Shown: positions 1 to 5,454, counted from the stretch's first letter. The stretch: DNA of 6,161 nucleotides from Candidatus Finniella inopinata (GCA_945903885.1 CAMDPB010000072.1:1-6161), one strand, 5' to 3'. Notes: generated by a model not told the origin, from the letters alone. Numbers and translations: made by a program.

Positions 1-131
1 CAGTATCCAGTGTCTGCGAAAGGTTAGTGAGTGGTTTTGCAGGTGATGATAGCGCAGTATCCAGTGACTGCGAAAGGTTAGTTAGTGGTTTTGCAGGTGA
101 TGATAGCGCAGTATCCAGTGACTGCGAAAGG
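1..131 (+). repeat. 54-bp in-frame tandem repeat, about 2.4 copies visible
   Basis: Unit 30-83 is repeated from 84, with 48 of 48 bases identical up to 131. Bases 1-29 match the end of the same unit (55-83) with two mismatches, one of which changes Asp to Val. The period is a multiple of three, so copy number can change without breaking the frame. The array continues past the left edge by an unknown number of copies. Confidence 0.95.
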
Positions 132-1163
132 ACTGAAACAACGCTTTTAAAGTCCGCGAATGGAATGACCACAACAAAAAAGGTTGGATTTAGGGAAAGT
201 GTAGCCGTTGGCAGGACAGAATATGACGACGATGAAGTTTTAGAAACTGCACATGTTAACACCACAGATATTTGCGAACAGTCTTTGAAAGCATTAGATC
301 CGCGCAAAGAAGAAGATGCACAACCAAGAGAATCTGCCTATAATTTTGTGGCATCAATAAATTCCATGCTATATGAAAATGGCATGCCAACAGAGGATCC
401 TTTAATTCGCGAGGCAATAAAAGACAGGGTTCTAAAAATTGCCAAAGGCATTCAAGGGGATTTTTTCGTCAATAGAGCTGTAGCGCAGAAGGAAGGCTCC
501 CGACCTAGGTTGCATATATTAGAAGAGAATTTTTTAAAAATTGCTCCAGAAACAGTAGAAAAAATGCGGGCAATGGGTGGCTTGTTAGCCCTGGAAGATT
601 GCCTGAAAATCAAAGAAATAGCGAGAAATAATCCCAGCGTTATTGCTGCTTTAATTGCCCTTGAACGAGAAAAATTTGACACCATTGCACAATTAAATAA
701 GAGAAACATCAGCATAACAGCAGATATTTTTGATGCAGTTAGCTGCAGAGCAAACACACTTACAACTGATGAAATAGATTTATTTTTACATTTTTCTGTC
801 GGCAGTCGTATTGTATTGCTTCAACTATTAAAAATAGCTCCCCATAGAGTGCAAGACTTTCAAAATATTCTCGCACAAAATACCATGGAACTTAAACAGC
901 ATAGAAATTTATTGAAAAAAAACGCTGACTTCGTGTTGAAAATTGCGCAGGAATCTGCACCTGGCGCCCAATTATGCGCAAGCGATGTATTGGCACTTGC
1001 ACAAAGATGCTTAAGTAGACATGATCTATCAACTTATGAACTTATTGATTTTGCAAGGGTGGTAATAAAACGAAAAAGCTGGTGGGCACTTATGTGGACG
1101 TGGGTAGACCACGATACACTTCATGACCTGTGTGATAGGCAGAGATCAGCACAGTCGTCATAA
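1..1163 (+). CDS. Hypothetical helical protein with N-terminal 18-residue tandem repeats, 5' end outside window
   Basis: I do not recognise a family. The reading frame is open from base 3 and runs off the left edge, so the true start lies upstream. The GTG at 27 is only a valine codon inside the repeat. At least 386 residues are visible. Counting from that GTG: residues 1-35 are Ser/Asp/Gly-rich repeats (unit SGFAGDDSAVSSDCERLV), about 36-100 are polar and acidic and probably disordered, and about 100-378 are mostly helical with leucine-rich heptad-like stretches. The tetrapeptide LKIA recurs at residues 136, 170, 268 and 304, twice followed by Pro (LKIAPETV, LKIAPHRV). This hints at degenerate helical repeats of the kind used for protein binding. 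The C-terminus has a Trp-rich patch (KSWWALMWTW). No signal peptide can be assessed because the N-terminus is missing. A large repeat-bearing scaffold or effector is possible but unsupported. There are 80 bases before the next gene, which has its own promoter. Confidence 0.8.
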   Translation, partial: VSSVCERLVSGFAGDDSAVSSDCERLVSGFAGDDSAVSSDCERTETTLLKSANGMTTTKKVGFRESVAVGRTEYDDDEVLETAHVNTTDICEQSLKALDPRKEEDAQPRESAYNFVASINSMLYENGMPTEDPLIREAIKDRVLKIAKGIQGDFFVNRAVAQKEGSRPRLHILEENFLKIAPETVEKMRAMGGLLALEDCLKIKEIARNNPSVIAALIALEREKFDTIAQLNKRNISITADIFDAVSCRANTLTTDEIDLFLHFSVGSRIVLLQLLKIAPHRVQDFQNILAQNTMELKQHRNLLKKNADFVLKIAQESAPGAQLCASDVLALAQRCLSRHDLSTYELIDFARVVIKRKSWWALMWTWVDHDTLHDLCDRQRSAQSS

Positions 1164-1188
1164 TATTGCTGTAATGTATTACTATTCC

Positions 1189-1216
1189 TTGACTTTTTAC
1201 AAATAGTGCTTACATT
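1189..1216 (+). promoter_or_regulatory. Putative sigma70 promoter for the helicase gene
   Basis: A TTGACT -35 element at 1189-1194 (5 of 6 consensus) is followed after 16 bases by TACATT at 1211-1216 (4 of 6). The predicted transcript start lies around 1222-1224, giving a leader of about 20 bases before the ATG at 1244. No clear Shine-Dalgarno sequence precedes that ATG. Confidence 0.5.
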
Positions 1217-1243
1217 GATAAAATCATCTAGAATATTGACCGC

Positions 1244-2641
1244 ATGACATTTGAAGAAACTGGCTTAAGCGAGGTGCTTGTTAAGCGCTTAGCTGAAATT
1301 GGCTTTACCACCCCTACTCCCATTCAACAAAAAGCAATTCCTATTGCGTTGCGTGGACAAGACATTATTGGCATGGCCCAAACAGGGACTGGCAAAACAG
1401 CAGCATTTTTATTGCCTATACTCAATGTTCAAAATGATAAAGCACAAAAATCAAGAAATCCTAGCATACTGATTTTAGAGCCCACAAGAGAGTTGGCGTT
1501 TCAGGTGCAGGAAAGCTTGAAGAGATTCGACCCAGAAGAAAATTTGAAGTCTGTATTGCTAATTGGTGGTGACCCAATGGGCATGCAAGAACGCGCGTTG
1601 AAAAAGCCGCATCACATTATTATTGCAACACCTGGACGACTGTTAGATTTTATGGATCGCGGGAAGTTGCTTATGTATGGTGTGCAGCATGTGGTAATTG
1701 ACGAAGCGGACCGTATGTTAGACATGGGATTCATTCCTGATGTTGATAAGATTTTGGCAGTTTTGCCTAAAACCCGTCAGACACTTTTGTTTAGTGCGAC
1801 CATGACGCCTGATATTCGTAAACTTGTTGAACAATATATGATGCTACCTAAAACCGTTGAAGTTAAGGGTGAAAAAAGTAAGGCATCGATTGAACAAACT
1901 GCGATATTGGTAAACGACATTAATAAGCGCGAAGCATTGCGTAAAATTTTGCGCGAACACCCGAAGCTAAATGTTGTTGTTTTTTGCAATCGCAAGCGTG
2001 ACATTGATGAATTAAAGCGGTCATTATCACGGCATAAATTTTCTGTTGGTGCCATGCATGGCGATATGGACCAAGAGGCGCGCAACAAAAGCTTACAAGC
2101 ATTTAAAGCTGGTGAAATTGATATTCTAATTGCTAGCGATGTTTTAGCGCGTGGTGTAGATATTGAAGGCTTAGGTATGGTCGTAAACTTTAACGTGCCG
2201 TTGCAAGTTGAAGACTACATTCACCGCATTGGCAGAACAGGCCGCGCAGATATGAAGGGACTAGCATTTACGTTGGTAAACGTGAAAGAGCGGGCATTGC
2301 TTAAAAATATTGAAACGCATTTGAATGCAACATTGTTGAGTGAGACTTTCGTCGAAGAAAAACCTGCAAAAAAACCACAAGAAAAACCAGCACCAGAAGT
2401 GAAGGTATCAGAAGACAAAATAGCAGAAAACAAAATACCGGGACATAAAGCACCGAAAGCTGTTGCGAAAAAACCTGTGCACCCCGTTCGTGAACGAAAT
2501 CCTGATCGTGCAAATGAAAAGGTGCCATCAGGCCGTGAGGCAACCGGTCCTGTTGTAGGTTTTGGTGAAATTTTGCCCGGGTTTATGGCACAGAAAGTTA
2601 TCATAACAAAGCCATTGCCTGAAGGCGCTGAGGCTGAGTAG
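1244..2641 (+). CDS. rhlE: DEAD-box ATP-dependent RNA helicase, RhlE type
   Basis: This enzyme unwinds short RNA duplexes using ATP and acts in the cytoplasm in ribosome assembly and RNA turnover. All DEAD-box motifs are present: upstream aromatic F3, Q motif PTPIQ (24-28), motif I AQTGTGKT (45-52), Ia PTREL (80-84), GG (108-109), Ib TPGR (129-132), II DEAD (153-156), III SAT (184-186), IV VVFCN (245-249), V ARGVDI (302-307) and VI HRIGRTGR (327-334). The run DEADRMLDMGF is typical of the RhlE subgroup. The core ends near residue 360. A Lys/Pro/Glu-rich, probably disordered tail of about 100 residues follows and ends in a hydrophobic patch (VVGFGEILPGFM), which I recall as similar to tail ends of alphaproteobacterial RhlE-like helicases. 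The 465-residue length is normal for the family. No key residue is missing. It has its own promoter and appears monocistronic. The subgroup name is less certain than the helicase call. Confidence 0.95.
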   Translation: MTFEETGLSEVLVKRLAEIGFTTPTPIQQKAIPIALRGQDIIGMAQTGTGKTAAFLLPILNVQNDKAQKSRNPSILILEPTRELAFQVQESLKRFDPEENLKSVLLIGGDPMGMQERALKKPHHIIIATPGRLLDFMDRGKLLMYGVQHVVIDEADRMLDMGFIPDVDKILAVLPKTRQTLLFSATMTPDIRKLVEQYMMLPKTVEVKGEKSKASIEQTAILVNDINKREALRKILREHPKLNVVVFCNRKRDIDELKRSLSRHKFSVGAMHGDMDQEARNKSLQAFKAGEIDILIASDVLARGVDIEGLGMVVNFNVPLQVEDYIHRIGRTGRADMKGLAFTLVNVKERALLKNIETHLNATLLSETFVEEKPAKKPQEKPAPEVKVSEDKIAENKIPGHKAPKAVAKKPVHPVRERNPDRANEKVPSGREATGPVVGFGEILPGFMAQKVIITKPLPEGAEAE

Positions 2642-2673
2642 TAAGTAATTCTCTATTTCAAAAATTAACTTAC
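2641..2673 (+). terminator. Hairpin at the end of the helicase gene, weak terminator candidate
   Basis: GTAAGTAATT (2641-2650) pairs with AATT and ACTTAC (2663-2673), with one bulged A and a 12-base loop. The stem begins at the last base of the stop codon. It is AT-rich and no T-run follows, so it may stabilise the mRNA end or be only a weak terminator. Confidence 0.3.
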
Positions 2674-2699
2674 CCATATAAGATTATTAGAATAATTTC

Positions 2700-2813
2700 C
2701 TATAACGGCATGCCTTGAGGTTTAACTCCTTTTCCACCTGCAGGAGGCTTGTAATTTCGGTGATCACAAACATCTGGGTAGTTATCTAAAGAATCAACCG
2801 CACTAATAGAACT
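2700..2813 (-). other. Open alternative-frame tail downstream of the MepB frameshift point
   Basis: In the frame one base off from the MepB reading frame, 37 codons stay open until the TAG at 2700-2702. They encode SSISAVDSLDNYPDV, then CDHRNYKPPAGGKG, then VKPQGMPL. The composition looks coding: few rare runs, and a Gly/Pro/Lys-rich end. Joined after Lys117 with one inserted base, it gives a protein of about 155 residues, close to the usual MepB length. The residues do not match the MepB C-terminus as I know it, so this may be a replaced tail, a remnant of another gene, or chance. Confidence 0.4.
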
Positions 2814-3163
2814 TTTTCGCACAGCGCTAGTTTTGGAAAAACGAATTGCCCAAACAAATCACCTTTGCGAACACTGATAACAAAAAAATCTATTGAATCT
2901 GATAAGTCAAAAGGTTGAATGGGTGATTTTCCAGTTCTTTTCCATAAAGTCACAAATTGCCCTATTTTTGTTGGGGTAATTTTGGCCACACGAAAACAAA
3001 CATATAAGCCATTTAGTACAAATGTGCACGCGCCATATTCTGGGCTTTCTGGTTCAATTTGTGGCAATGAAGAATCGAATCCACTAGGGGCATAGACAAG
3101 CTCTTTAGCAACAAAAAAGTCGACAGGTATTGATGGTAGCATCTTCATATTTATAGCAATCAT
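2786..3163 (-). CDS. MepB-family protein, probable frameshift near the C-terminus
   Basis: MepB proteins are small cytoplasmic proteins of unknown biochemical role, named after the third gene of the staphylococcal mepRAB multidrug-efflux operon. The core is clear: an EYGACTF block (42-48), FRVAKITPTKIGQFVTLWKR (57-76), a PIQPFD block (81-86), DFFVISVRKGDLFGQF (92-107) and FPKLALCEK (109-117). No mepA efflux pump or mepR regulator lies nearby. The frame stops 8 residues after CEK, whereas the family usually continues EKG-I-S and then through a conserved VYPPWD/NKQA block. One extra base after the A5 run (2813-2817) would give EKGSIS and keep the frame open to 2700, although that tail still lacks VYPPWD. 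Either this copy is truncated and decaying, or there is a sequencing or slippage indel. The start at 3163 has no Shine-Dalgarno; Met6 or Met8 are equally possible. It is divergent from the gene at 3227. Confidence 0.8.
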   Translation of the reverse strand: MIAINMKMLPSIPVDFFVAKELVYAPSGFDSSLPQIEPESPEYGACTFVLNGLYVCFRVAKITPTKIGQFVTLWKRTGKSPIQPFDLSDSIDFFVISVRKGDLFGQFVFPKLALCEKVLLVRLIL

Positions 3164-3226
3164 TAATAAGAAATTAGTAATTTTATATTACTATAGAAGT
3201 TATTCTATTTATATAAAGTGATTTTT

Positions 3227-3859
3227 ATGGTCAAAGAGATACTTTTATTTTCTTTTGTTTTAATGGCAGCAACCAATGAAGCATGTGCAGCAAATGGAAC
3301 CGCTTGGTCTTTAGGATCAAAAAAAAGCAAAATAGCACCACAACCCACTGCAGCAGAGGGGATCAGATCTGGAAATGCAGTAGCGCCTGAGCCGCTAAAA
3401 AAAACGCCGAGCTTGGATAGCACAGATAGTGAGACTAGTAGTGAAAGCGAAGCTGAAAAACGCATACGAATAAATGAAAATTGGAGATTTTTTGAGGGTC
3501 TCACACAAGAAATAGTTGACAGTCATTACGTGCCTATGGTTGCAAAGAGTAAGTCTCTTCCATGGATAGCACCTCAAGAAAGAATAAGAGCAAATGAACA
3601 ATATAATCAATGTTCAAGAGGCAGCATAACCAACAGATTAATAAACTGCACAAGTGAATGCATAACAAATGCTTTTGAATTATTTTCCGGTCTAGGCAAA
3701 GAAAGGGAATTGCAAGACTTGTGCGTAAGGCGCTGCGTAAATTCAGGAAAATTATTTATTGCCGAAACGGCAGAACAAATAGAACGTTATAACGACAAAA
3801 CAATAAAGGCGTTAAGAGTGGACCAAAGGCCCAAGCCGCGGGAAACTGGGGAGCACTAA
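3227..3859 (+). CDS. Secreted hypothetical protein with a twin CX3C motif
   Basis: No family is recognised. The start is taken at ATG 3227, which gives a standard signal peptide (MVKEILLFSFVLMAATNEACA, cleavage around residues 21-22) and 210 residues. A GTG at 3218 would add only MIF. Residues about 23-75 form a low-complexity Ser/Pro/Glu linker containing an acidic serine run (SLDSTDSETSSESEAE). From about residue 80 the protein looks folded and helical. Cysteines (numbered from the ATG) are C129, C141, C145, C166 and C170. The last four form CX3C-X20-CX3C, a twin motif that would pin two helices together. The C-terminal third is charged and helical. It probably acts in the periplasm or outside the cell. 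The same cysteine layout recurs in the small proteins at 5033 and 5935. No strong promoter or Shine-Dalgarno is visible in the 60-base divergent gap to the MepB gene. The stop codon overlaps a dispersed repeat. Confidence 0.75.
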   Translation: MVKEILLFSFVLMAATNEACAANGTAWSLGSKKSKIAPQPTAAEGIRSGNAVAPEPLKKTPSLDSTDSETSSESEAEKRIRINENWRFFEGLTQEIVDSHYVPMVAKSKSLPWIAPQERIRANEQYNQCSRGSITNRLINCTSECITNAFELFSGLGKERELQDLCVRRCVNSGKLFIAETAEQIERYNDKTIKALRVDQRPKPRETGEH

Positions 3860-3900
3860 ACTGGATTTCCTACACTGCTATGCAGGCTCTGTGTGACGGA
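3858..3900 (+). repeat. Dispersed GC-rich dyad repeat, copy 1
   Basis: This 43-base element starts at the stop codon of the preceding gene. It matches copy 2 at 4632-4674 without gaps at 29 of 43 bases by hand count, including aaactgga at the left end and tgcaggct plus tgacgga at the right. The centre is a short hairpin, CTGC-TAT-GCAG. The ends resemble the widespread intergenic repeat type that begins CTGGATT and ends CAATGACGG, common in alphaproteobacterial genomes. Confidence 0.6.
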
Positions 3901-4009
3901 GGGGAAACAGAGGGGAAGGGACAAAAAAATCCCCAGCCAAAAGCCCCCGTTTTTGAACTGAGGGAGGTTTGACTGAGGATGTTTAAATATAGAGATTAGA
4001 AAATTATAA
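3901..4009. other. Intergenic stretch between convergent genes with strand-biased G and C runs
   Basis: The + strand carries a purine block with G-runs at 3901-3904, 3912-3915 and 3918-3920, then an A7 tract (3923-3929), then C-runs at 3931-3934 and 3944-3948. GGGGA (3912-3916) can pair with TCCCC (3930-3934). The paired G and C runs around an A/T tract could act as a terminator between the two convergent genes, but the stem is short and this is not a textbook case. The composition is markedly more GC-rich than the flanking intergenic DNA. Confidence 0.3.
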
Positions 4010-4507
4010 TTACGATATTGTTAGGTTTTTAGACCATTTTTTCCCGGCGCCTAGTTTTAATATAGCTCCACTGTGTACTGTCAGGCCTGCGCCAGACGCA
4101 AAAGGACCTCCTGAAGCAGGGATATCAGCATCCACCTGAAGTATTCCCCCTGATTTAACTTCCACATTACCTGCGATACAATCTGTTGTCGCAGCTGTGA
4201 TGTCTAATATTCCCCCATTTTCAATAGTTGTGGCACCAGTTCCGGTTTGACCAATGTCTGAACCAATAAGACCTACTTTTACCACTCCGCCAGTAGCTAT
4301 GTCTAATGTAGCATTGGCAGGGTGCGTCAAAATAGCTGAACCACCGTCATTGTTAGCGTTATTTACTGTAAGACTAACACCTGTATAGTCATCAGGATAA
4401 ACTTGATCTACAGATGACGGATCAAGAGTCGTTGCCATCACATTATTTCCCAAAGCTACAACTACAATTGCAGCCAAGCACAGTGTAGTTTTTTGTAAAT
4501 ATTTCAT
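4010..4507 (-). CDS. Short exported beta-solenoid-like protein
   Basis: A 165-residue protein with a clear signal peptide (positive MKYLQK, hydrophobic 8-19, likely cleavage after VMA at 25). The mature part is built of recurring strands of the pattern hydrophobic-x-hydrophobic-xx-GG-hydrophobic-x-hydrophobic: LDIATGGVVKV (68-78), TTIENGGILDI (93-103), VEVKSGGILQV (115-125) and LTVHSGAILKL (142-152), spaced 22-27 residues apart. This is the look of a right-handed beta-helix passenger, as in autotransporters and adhesins. There is no room for an outer-membrane barrel, and nothing in the 150 bases after the stop looks like a lost one, so it is either a stand-alone solenoid or an old truncation. 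The start is set at ATG 4505-4507 because AGAAAGG lies 9 bases upstream; the longer TTG start at 4528 would overlap that ribosome site. It is convergent with the 3227 gene. Confidence 0.75.
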   Translation of the reverse strand: MKYLQKTTLCLAAIVVVALGNNVMATTLDPSSVDQVYPDDYTGVSLTVNNANNDGGSAILTHPANATLDIATGGVVKVGLIGSDIGQTGTGATTIENGGILDITAATTDCIAGNVEVKSGGILQVDADIPASGGPFASGAGLTVHSGAILKLGAGKKWSKNLTIS

Positions 4508-4516
4508 ATTAATATA

Positions 4517-4523
4517 CCTTTCT
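4517..4523 (-). promoter_or_regulatory. Ribosome binding site that fixes the start at 4507
   Basis: On the minus strand AGAAAGG sits 9 bases before the ATG at 4505-4507, which begins a classic signal peptide. It lies inside the alternative, longer TTG-started frame (4528), which argues against that longer start. Confidence 0.6.
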
Positions 4524-4574
4524 AACAATAATAAAAATCAATATCAAAACTAATTTTACTATTTTATAATTAAT

Positions 4575-4611
4575 AAATATTTAAATGTATTTAAAATTAA
4601 TTTAAATATTT
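4575..4611. repeat. AT-only 12-bp perfect inverted repeat upstream of the beta-solenoid gene
   Basis: AAATATTTAAAT (4575-4586) is the exact reverse complement of ATTTAAATATTT (4600-4611), separated by 13 bases. It lies 68-104 bases upstream of the minus-strand start at 4507, where a promoter or operator would sit. The surrounding 4540-4620 stretch is almost pure A/T, so chance symmetry is more likely than usual. Confidence 0.5.
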
Positions 4612-4631
4612 TGTTTGTTATTAACGAGATA

Positions 4632-4674
4632 AAACTGGACCCCGACGCCCGCGGTGCAGGCTTTGAATGACGGA
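4632..4674 (+). repeat. Dispersed GC-rich dyad repeat, copy 2
   Basis: This is the gap-free counterpart of the element at 3858-3900. It starts aaactgga and ends atgacgga, with a central GCCCGC-ggt-GCAGGC dyad (5 of 6 pairs). It is followed at 4679-4693 by a second small hairpin, GCGGT-aaatt-GCCGC. It stands out as a GC island in very AT-rich DNA. Confidence 0.6.
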
Positions 4675-4773
4675 TGTGGCGGTAAATTGCCGCAACTCTG
4701 CGAGGATAAATCAAACTGTTTTCAGTTCATTATTTAAAATTTACCTAAAATTATTTGGGACATATTTTATTTT

Positions 4774-4801
4774 TTGACAAATTCCCGGGTTTTGATACAA
4801 T
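4774..4801 (+). promoter_or_regulatory. Strong sigma70 promoter with overlapping dyad operator candidate
   Basis: A perfect TTGACA (4774-4779) and TACAAT (4796-4801, 5 of 6) are separated by 16 bases. This is the best consensus promoter in the window. The -10 box is the left arm of a perfect 15-base dyad (TACAATT, central C, AATTGTA; 4796-4810) that would also cover the start site near 4808, a usual position for a repressor site. No convincing protein gene begins downstream before the terminator at 4921. Confidence 0.65.
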
Positions 4802-4874
4802 TCAATTGTAATATTGATAATTGTGTCTATTTGCCATTCCCTTGAAAAAAGAAATCGCGAAAACTAAACATTTA

Positions 4875-4900
4875 TGGATCCCGCCTGCGCGAGGATGACA
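4875..4900 (+). repeat. Short dispersed repeat of the TGGATCCCGCCTGCGCG type
   Basis: The element opens TGGATCCCGCC and closes GAGGATGACA, with ATCC and GGAT as matching arms around a CG-rich core. It closely resembles a very common alphaproteobacterial intergenic repeat (reverse complement TCATCC...GGATCCA). It lies within the small RNA candidate. Confidence 0.55.
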
Positions 4901-4920
4901 AGAATCACAACGTAACACTG

Positions 4921-4954
4921 CGCTAAAAGGACTTTGCTTTTAGCGTTTTTTTTT
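4921..4954 (+). terminator. Strong rho-independent terminator
   Basis: CGCTAAAAG (4921-4929) pairs perfectly with CTTTTAGCG (4937-4945) around a 7-base loop and is followed by nine T (4946-4954). It would end the transcript from the promoter at 4774. A degenerate copy with the same stem and loop lengths lies at 5824-5853. Confidence 0.85.
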
Positions 4955-4967
4955 GCTCAGCAATTCC

Positions 4968-5000
4968 TTAAATAAAAATTAAACATTCTAAGTGTATAAT
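4968..5000 (+). promoter_or_regulatory. Promoter of the 5033 gene with conserved 20-base upstream block
   Basis: A consensus TATAAT (4995-5000) lies 7 bases after TTAAATAAAAATTAAACATT (4968-4987). The same block, the same 7-base gap, the same -10 box and the same 32-base distance to the ATG occur before the gene at 5935. There is no good -35 hexamer, so the conserved A-rich block may be an activator or alternative recognition site. Confidence 0.7.
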
Positions 5001-5032
5001 CTTTTTATTGAATATATAAACAGAAATTTATT

Positions 5033-5218
5033 ATGTTTAAAAAATTAGTTTTATTGGTGACTACAGTATTAGTGGGAAGTAACTTCGTTTGGGCACCAAC
5101 TTGTGAGCAAAAATGTGACAGTGACGCTCGCACAAATGCGAAAGGCAAAAGAGAATGCAAAAATCTATGCAAAAAAGCAAGAAAAGCTGACGCTAGATAC
5201 GGAAAAAATTCTAGATAA
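5033..5218 (+). CDS. Small secreted cationic protein with twin CX3C motif
   Basis: A 61-residue protein with a signal peptide (MFKKLVLLVTTVLVGS, then NFVWAP). The mature part has cysteines C24, C28, C42 and C46 in the arrangement CX3C-X13-CX3C. That spacing fits a two-helix hairpin closed by two disulfides, as in small Tim proteins and plant alpha-hairpinin peptides. After residue 21 it is very basic (13 Lys/Arg against 5 Asp/Glu). Ala21 is followed by Pro, which signal peptidase tolerates poorly, so cleavage may fall nearer residue 16. It is paralogous to the 5935 gene (shared M-KKLVLL and VWAP) and has the same promoter architecture. The ribosome site is weak (AGAAA). It is monocistronic, with a terminator candidate at 5245. 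A role as a toxin or antimicrobial-like peptide, effector or periplasmic factor is open. Confidence 0.75.
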   Translation: MFKKLVLLVTTVLVGSNFVWAPTCEQKCDSDARTNAKGKRECKNLCKKARKADARYGKNSR

Positions 5219-5244
5219 CTAGTTTAGATTGCCTTTAACCCATT

Positions 5245-5270
5245 GCTTTAATTGGGCTAATTGAGCTTTT
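5245..5270 (+). terminator. Probable rho-independent terminator of the 5033 gene
   Basis: GCTTTAATT (5245-5253) pairs with AATTGAGC (5259-5266), with one bulge and one G-T pair around a 5-base loop, followed by TTTT. It begins 26 bases after the stop codon. The T-run is short, so efficiency is uncertain. Confidence 0.5.
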
Positions 5271-5295
5271 GGATTTGGATTATTGAACGATCATT

Positions 5296-5437
5296 ATGTT
5301 GAAAAATTAACTTTTCTAGCATTAACCATGGTGGCACGCGCTTGTCATGTTTTGGCTCGTCGTGGTGGAGTGCATTACAAGCAAGAAAAATAGCACGCTG
5401 TAAACAGCGCTGAGATGATAAAGGACAAAAGCTCACC
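5296..5437 (+). pseudogene. Decayed paralogue of the 5935 small secreted protein gene
   Basis: Aligned by hand to 5935 onward, bases 5296-5374 match over 80 columns with 12 mismatches and one gap. Bases 5393-5437 match 45 columns without gaps and with 10 mismatches. A missing A in the early A-run turns the frame into MLKN-stop. Restoring it gives LTFLALTMVARACHVLARRGG, a recognisable signal peptide. A second one-base indel follows near 5375-5392, the first CX3C motif has its second Cys turned into TGA, and the part encoding the second CX3C is missing. The conserved promoter block is absent upstream. It is a clear relic, sited between the two intact paralogues. Confidence 0.85.
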
Positions 5438-5454
5438 TGCTTTTGACTTTTTTT
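5426..5454 (+). terminator. Rho-independent terminator at the end of the pseudogene
   Basis: CAAAAGC (5426-5432) pairs with GCTTTTG (5439-5445) around a 6-base loop, then two bases and seven T (5448-5454). It replaces the missing 3' half of the decayed gene, so the deletion probably fused the gene's middle to a terminator. Confidence 0.6.

Larger units (their letters stand above)
4808..4954 (+). ncRNA. Candidate small RNA of about 147 nt
   Basis: The interval is bounded by a near-consensus promoter and a strong intrinsic terminator on the same strand. The longest ATG frame inside is only 13 codons (4874-4915) and has no ribosome site. The predicted RNA would contain an AT-rich 5' part, a GC-rich repeat segment (4875-4900) and the terminator hairpin. 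No known RNA family is recognised. Alternatives are a decayed transcription unit that kept its promoter, or a leader for the gene at 5033, which however has its own promoter. Confidence 0.4.

Noticed and set aside
27..29. GTG at 27 as the start of the first gene
   Set aside because: The frame is open to the left edge and the tandem repeat continues upstream in the same frame, so this GTG is an internal valine codon.
1..131. CRISPR array
   Set aside because: The units are head-to-tail without spacers and code in frame for protein; no cas genes are present.
1777..2604. Several minus-strand ORFs of 60-127 codons across the helicase gene
   Set aside because: They lie antisense to a fully conserved helicase, have no recognisable domains, and are explained as shadow frames.
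2845..2862. FVWA encoded out of frame inside the MepB gene, resembling the VWAP signal end of the mini-proteins
   Set aside because: The underlying bases encode the conserved FGQF of MepB in its own frame, and a stop codon precedes FVWA; this is coincidence.
3218..3220. GTG start for the secreted protein at 3227
   Set aside because: It adds three residues before a complete signal peptide and has no ribosome site; the ATG at 3227 is simpler. It cannot be fully excluded.
3897..3922. G-quadruplex
   Set aside because: Only three runs of three or more G are close together; a fourth is missing, so only a weak two-layer form could be argued.
4526..4528. TTG start giving a 172-residue beta-solenoid protein
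   Set aside because: The extra seven codons contain the AGAAAGG ribosome site that serves the ATG at 4507.
4874..4915. 13-codon ORF within the small RNA candidate
   Set aside because: No ribosome site, and most of it is the dispersed repeat.
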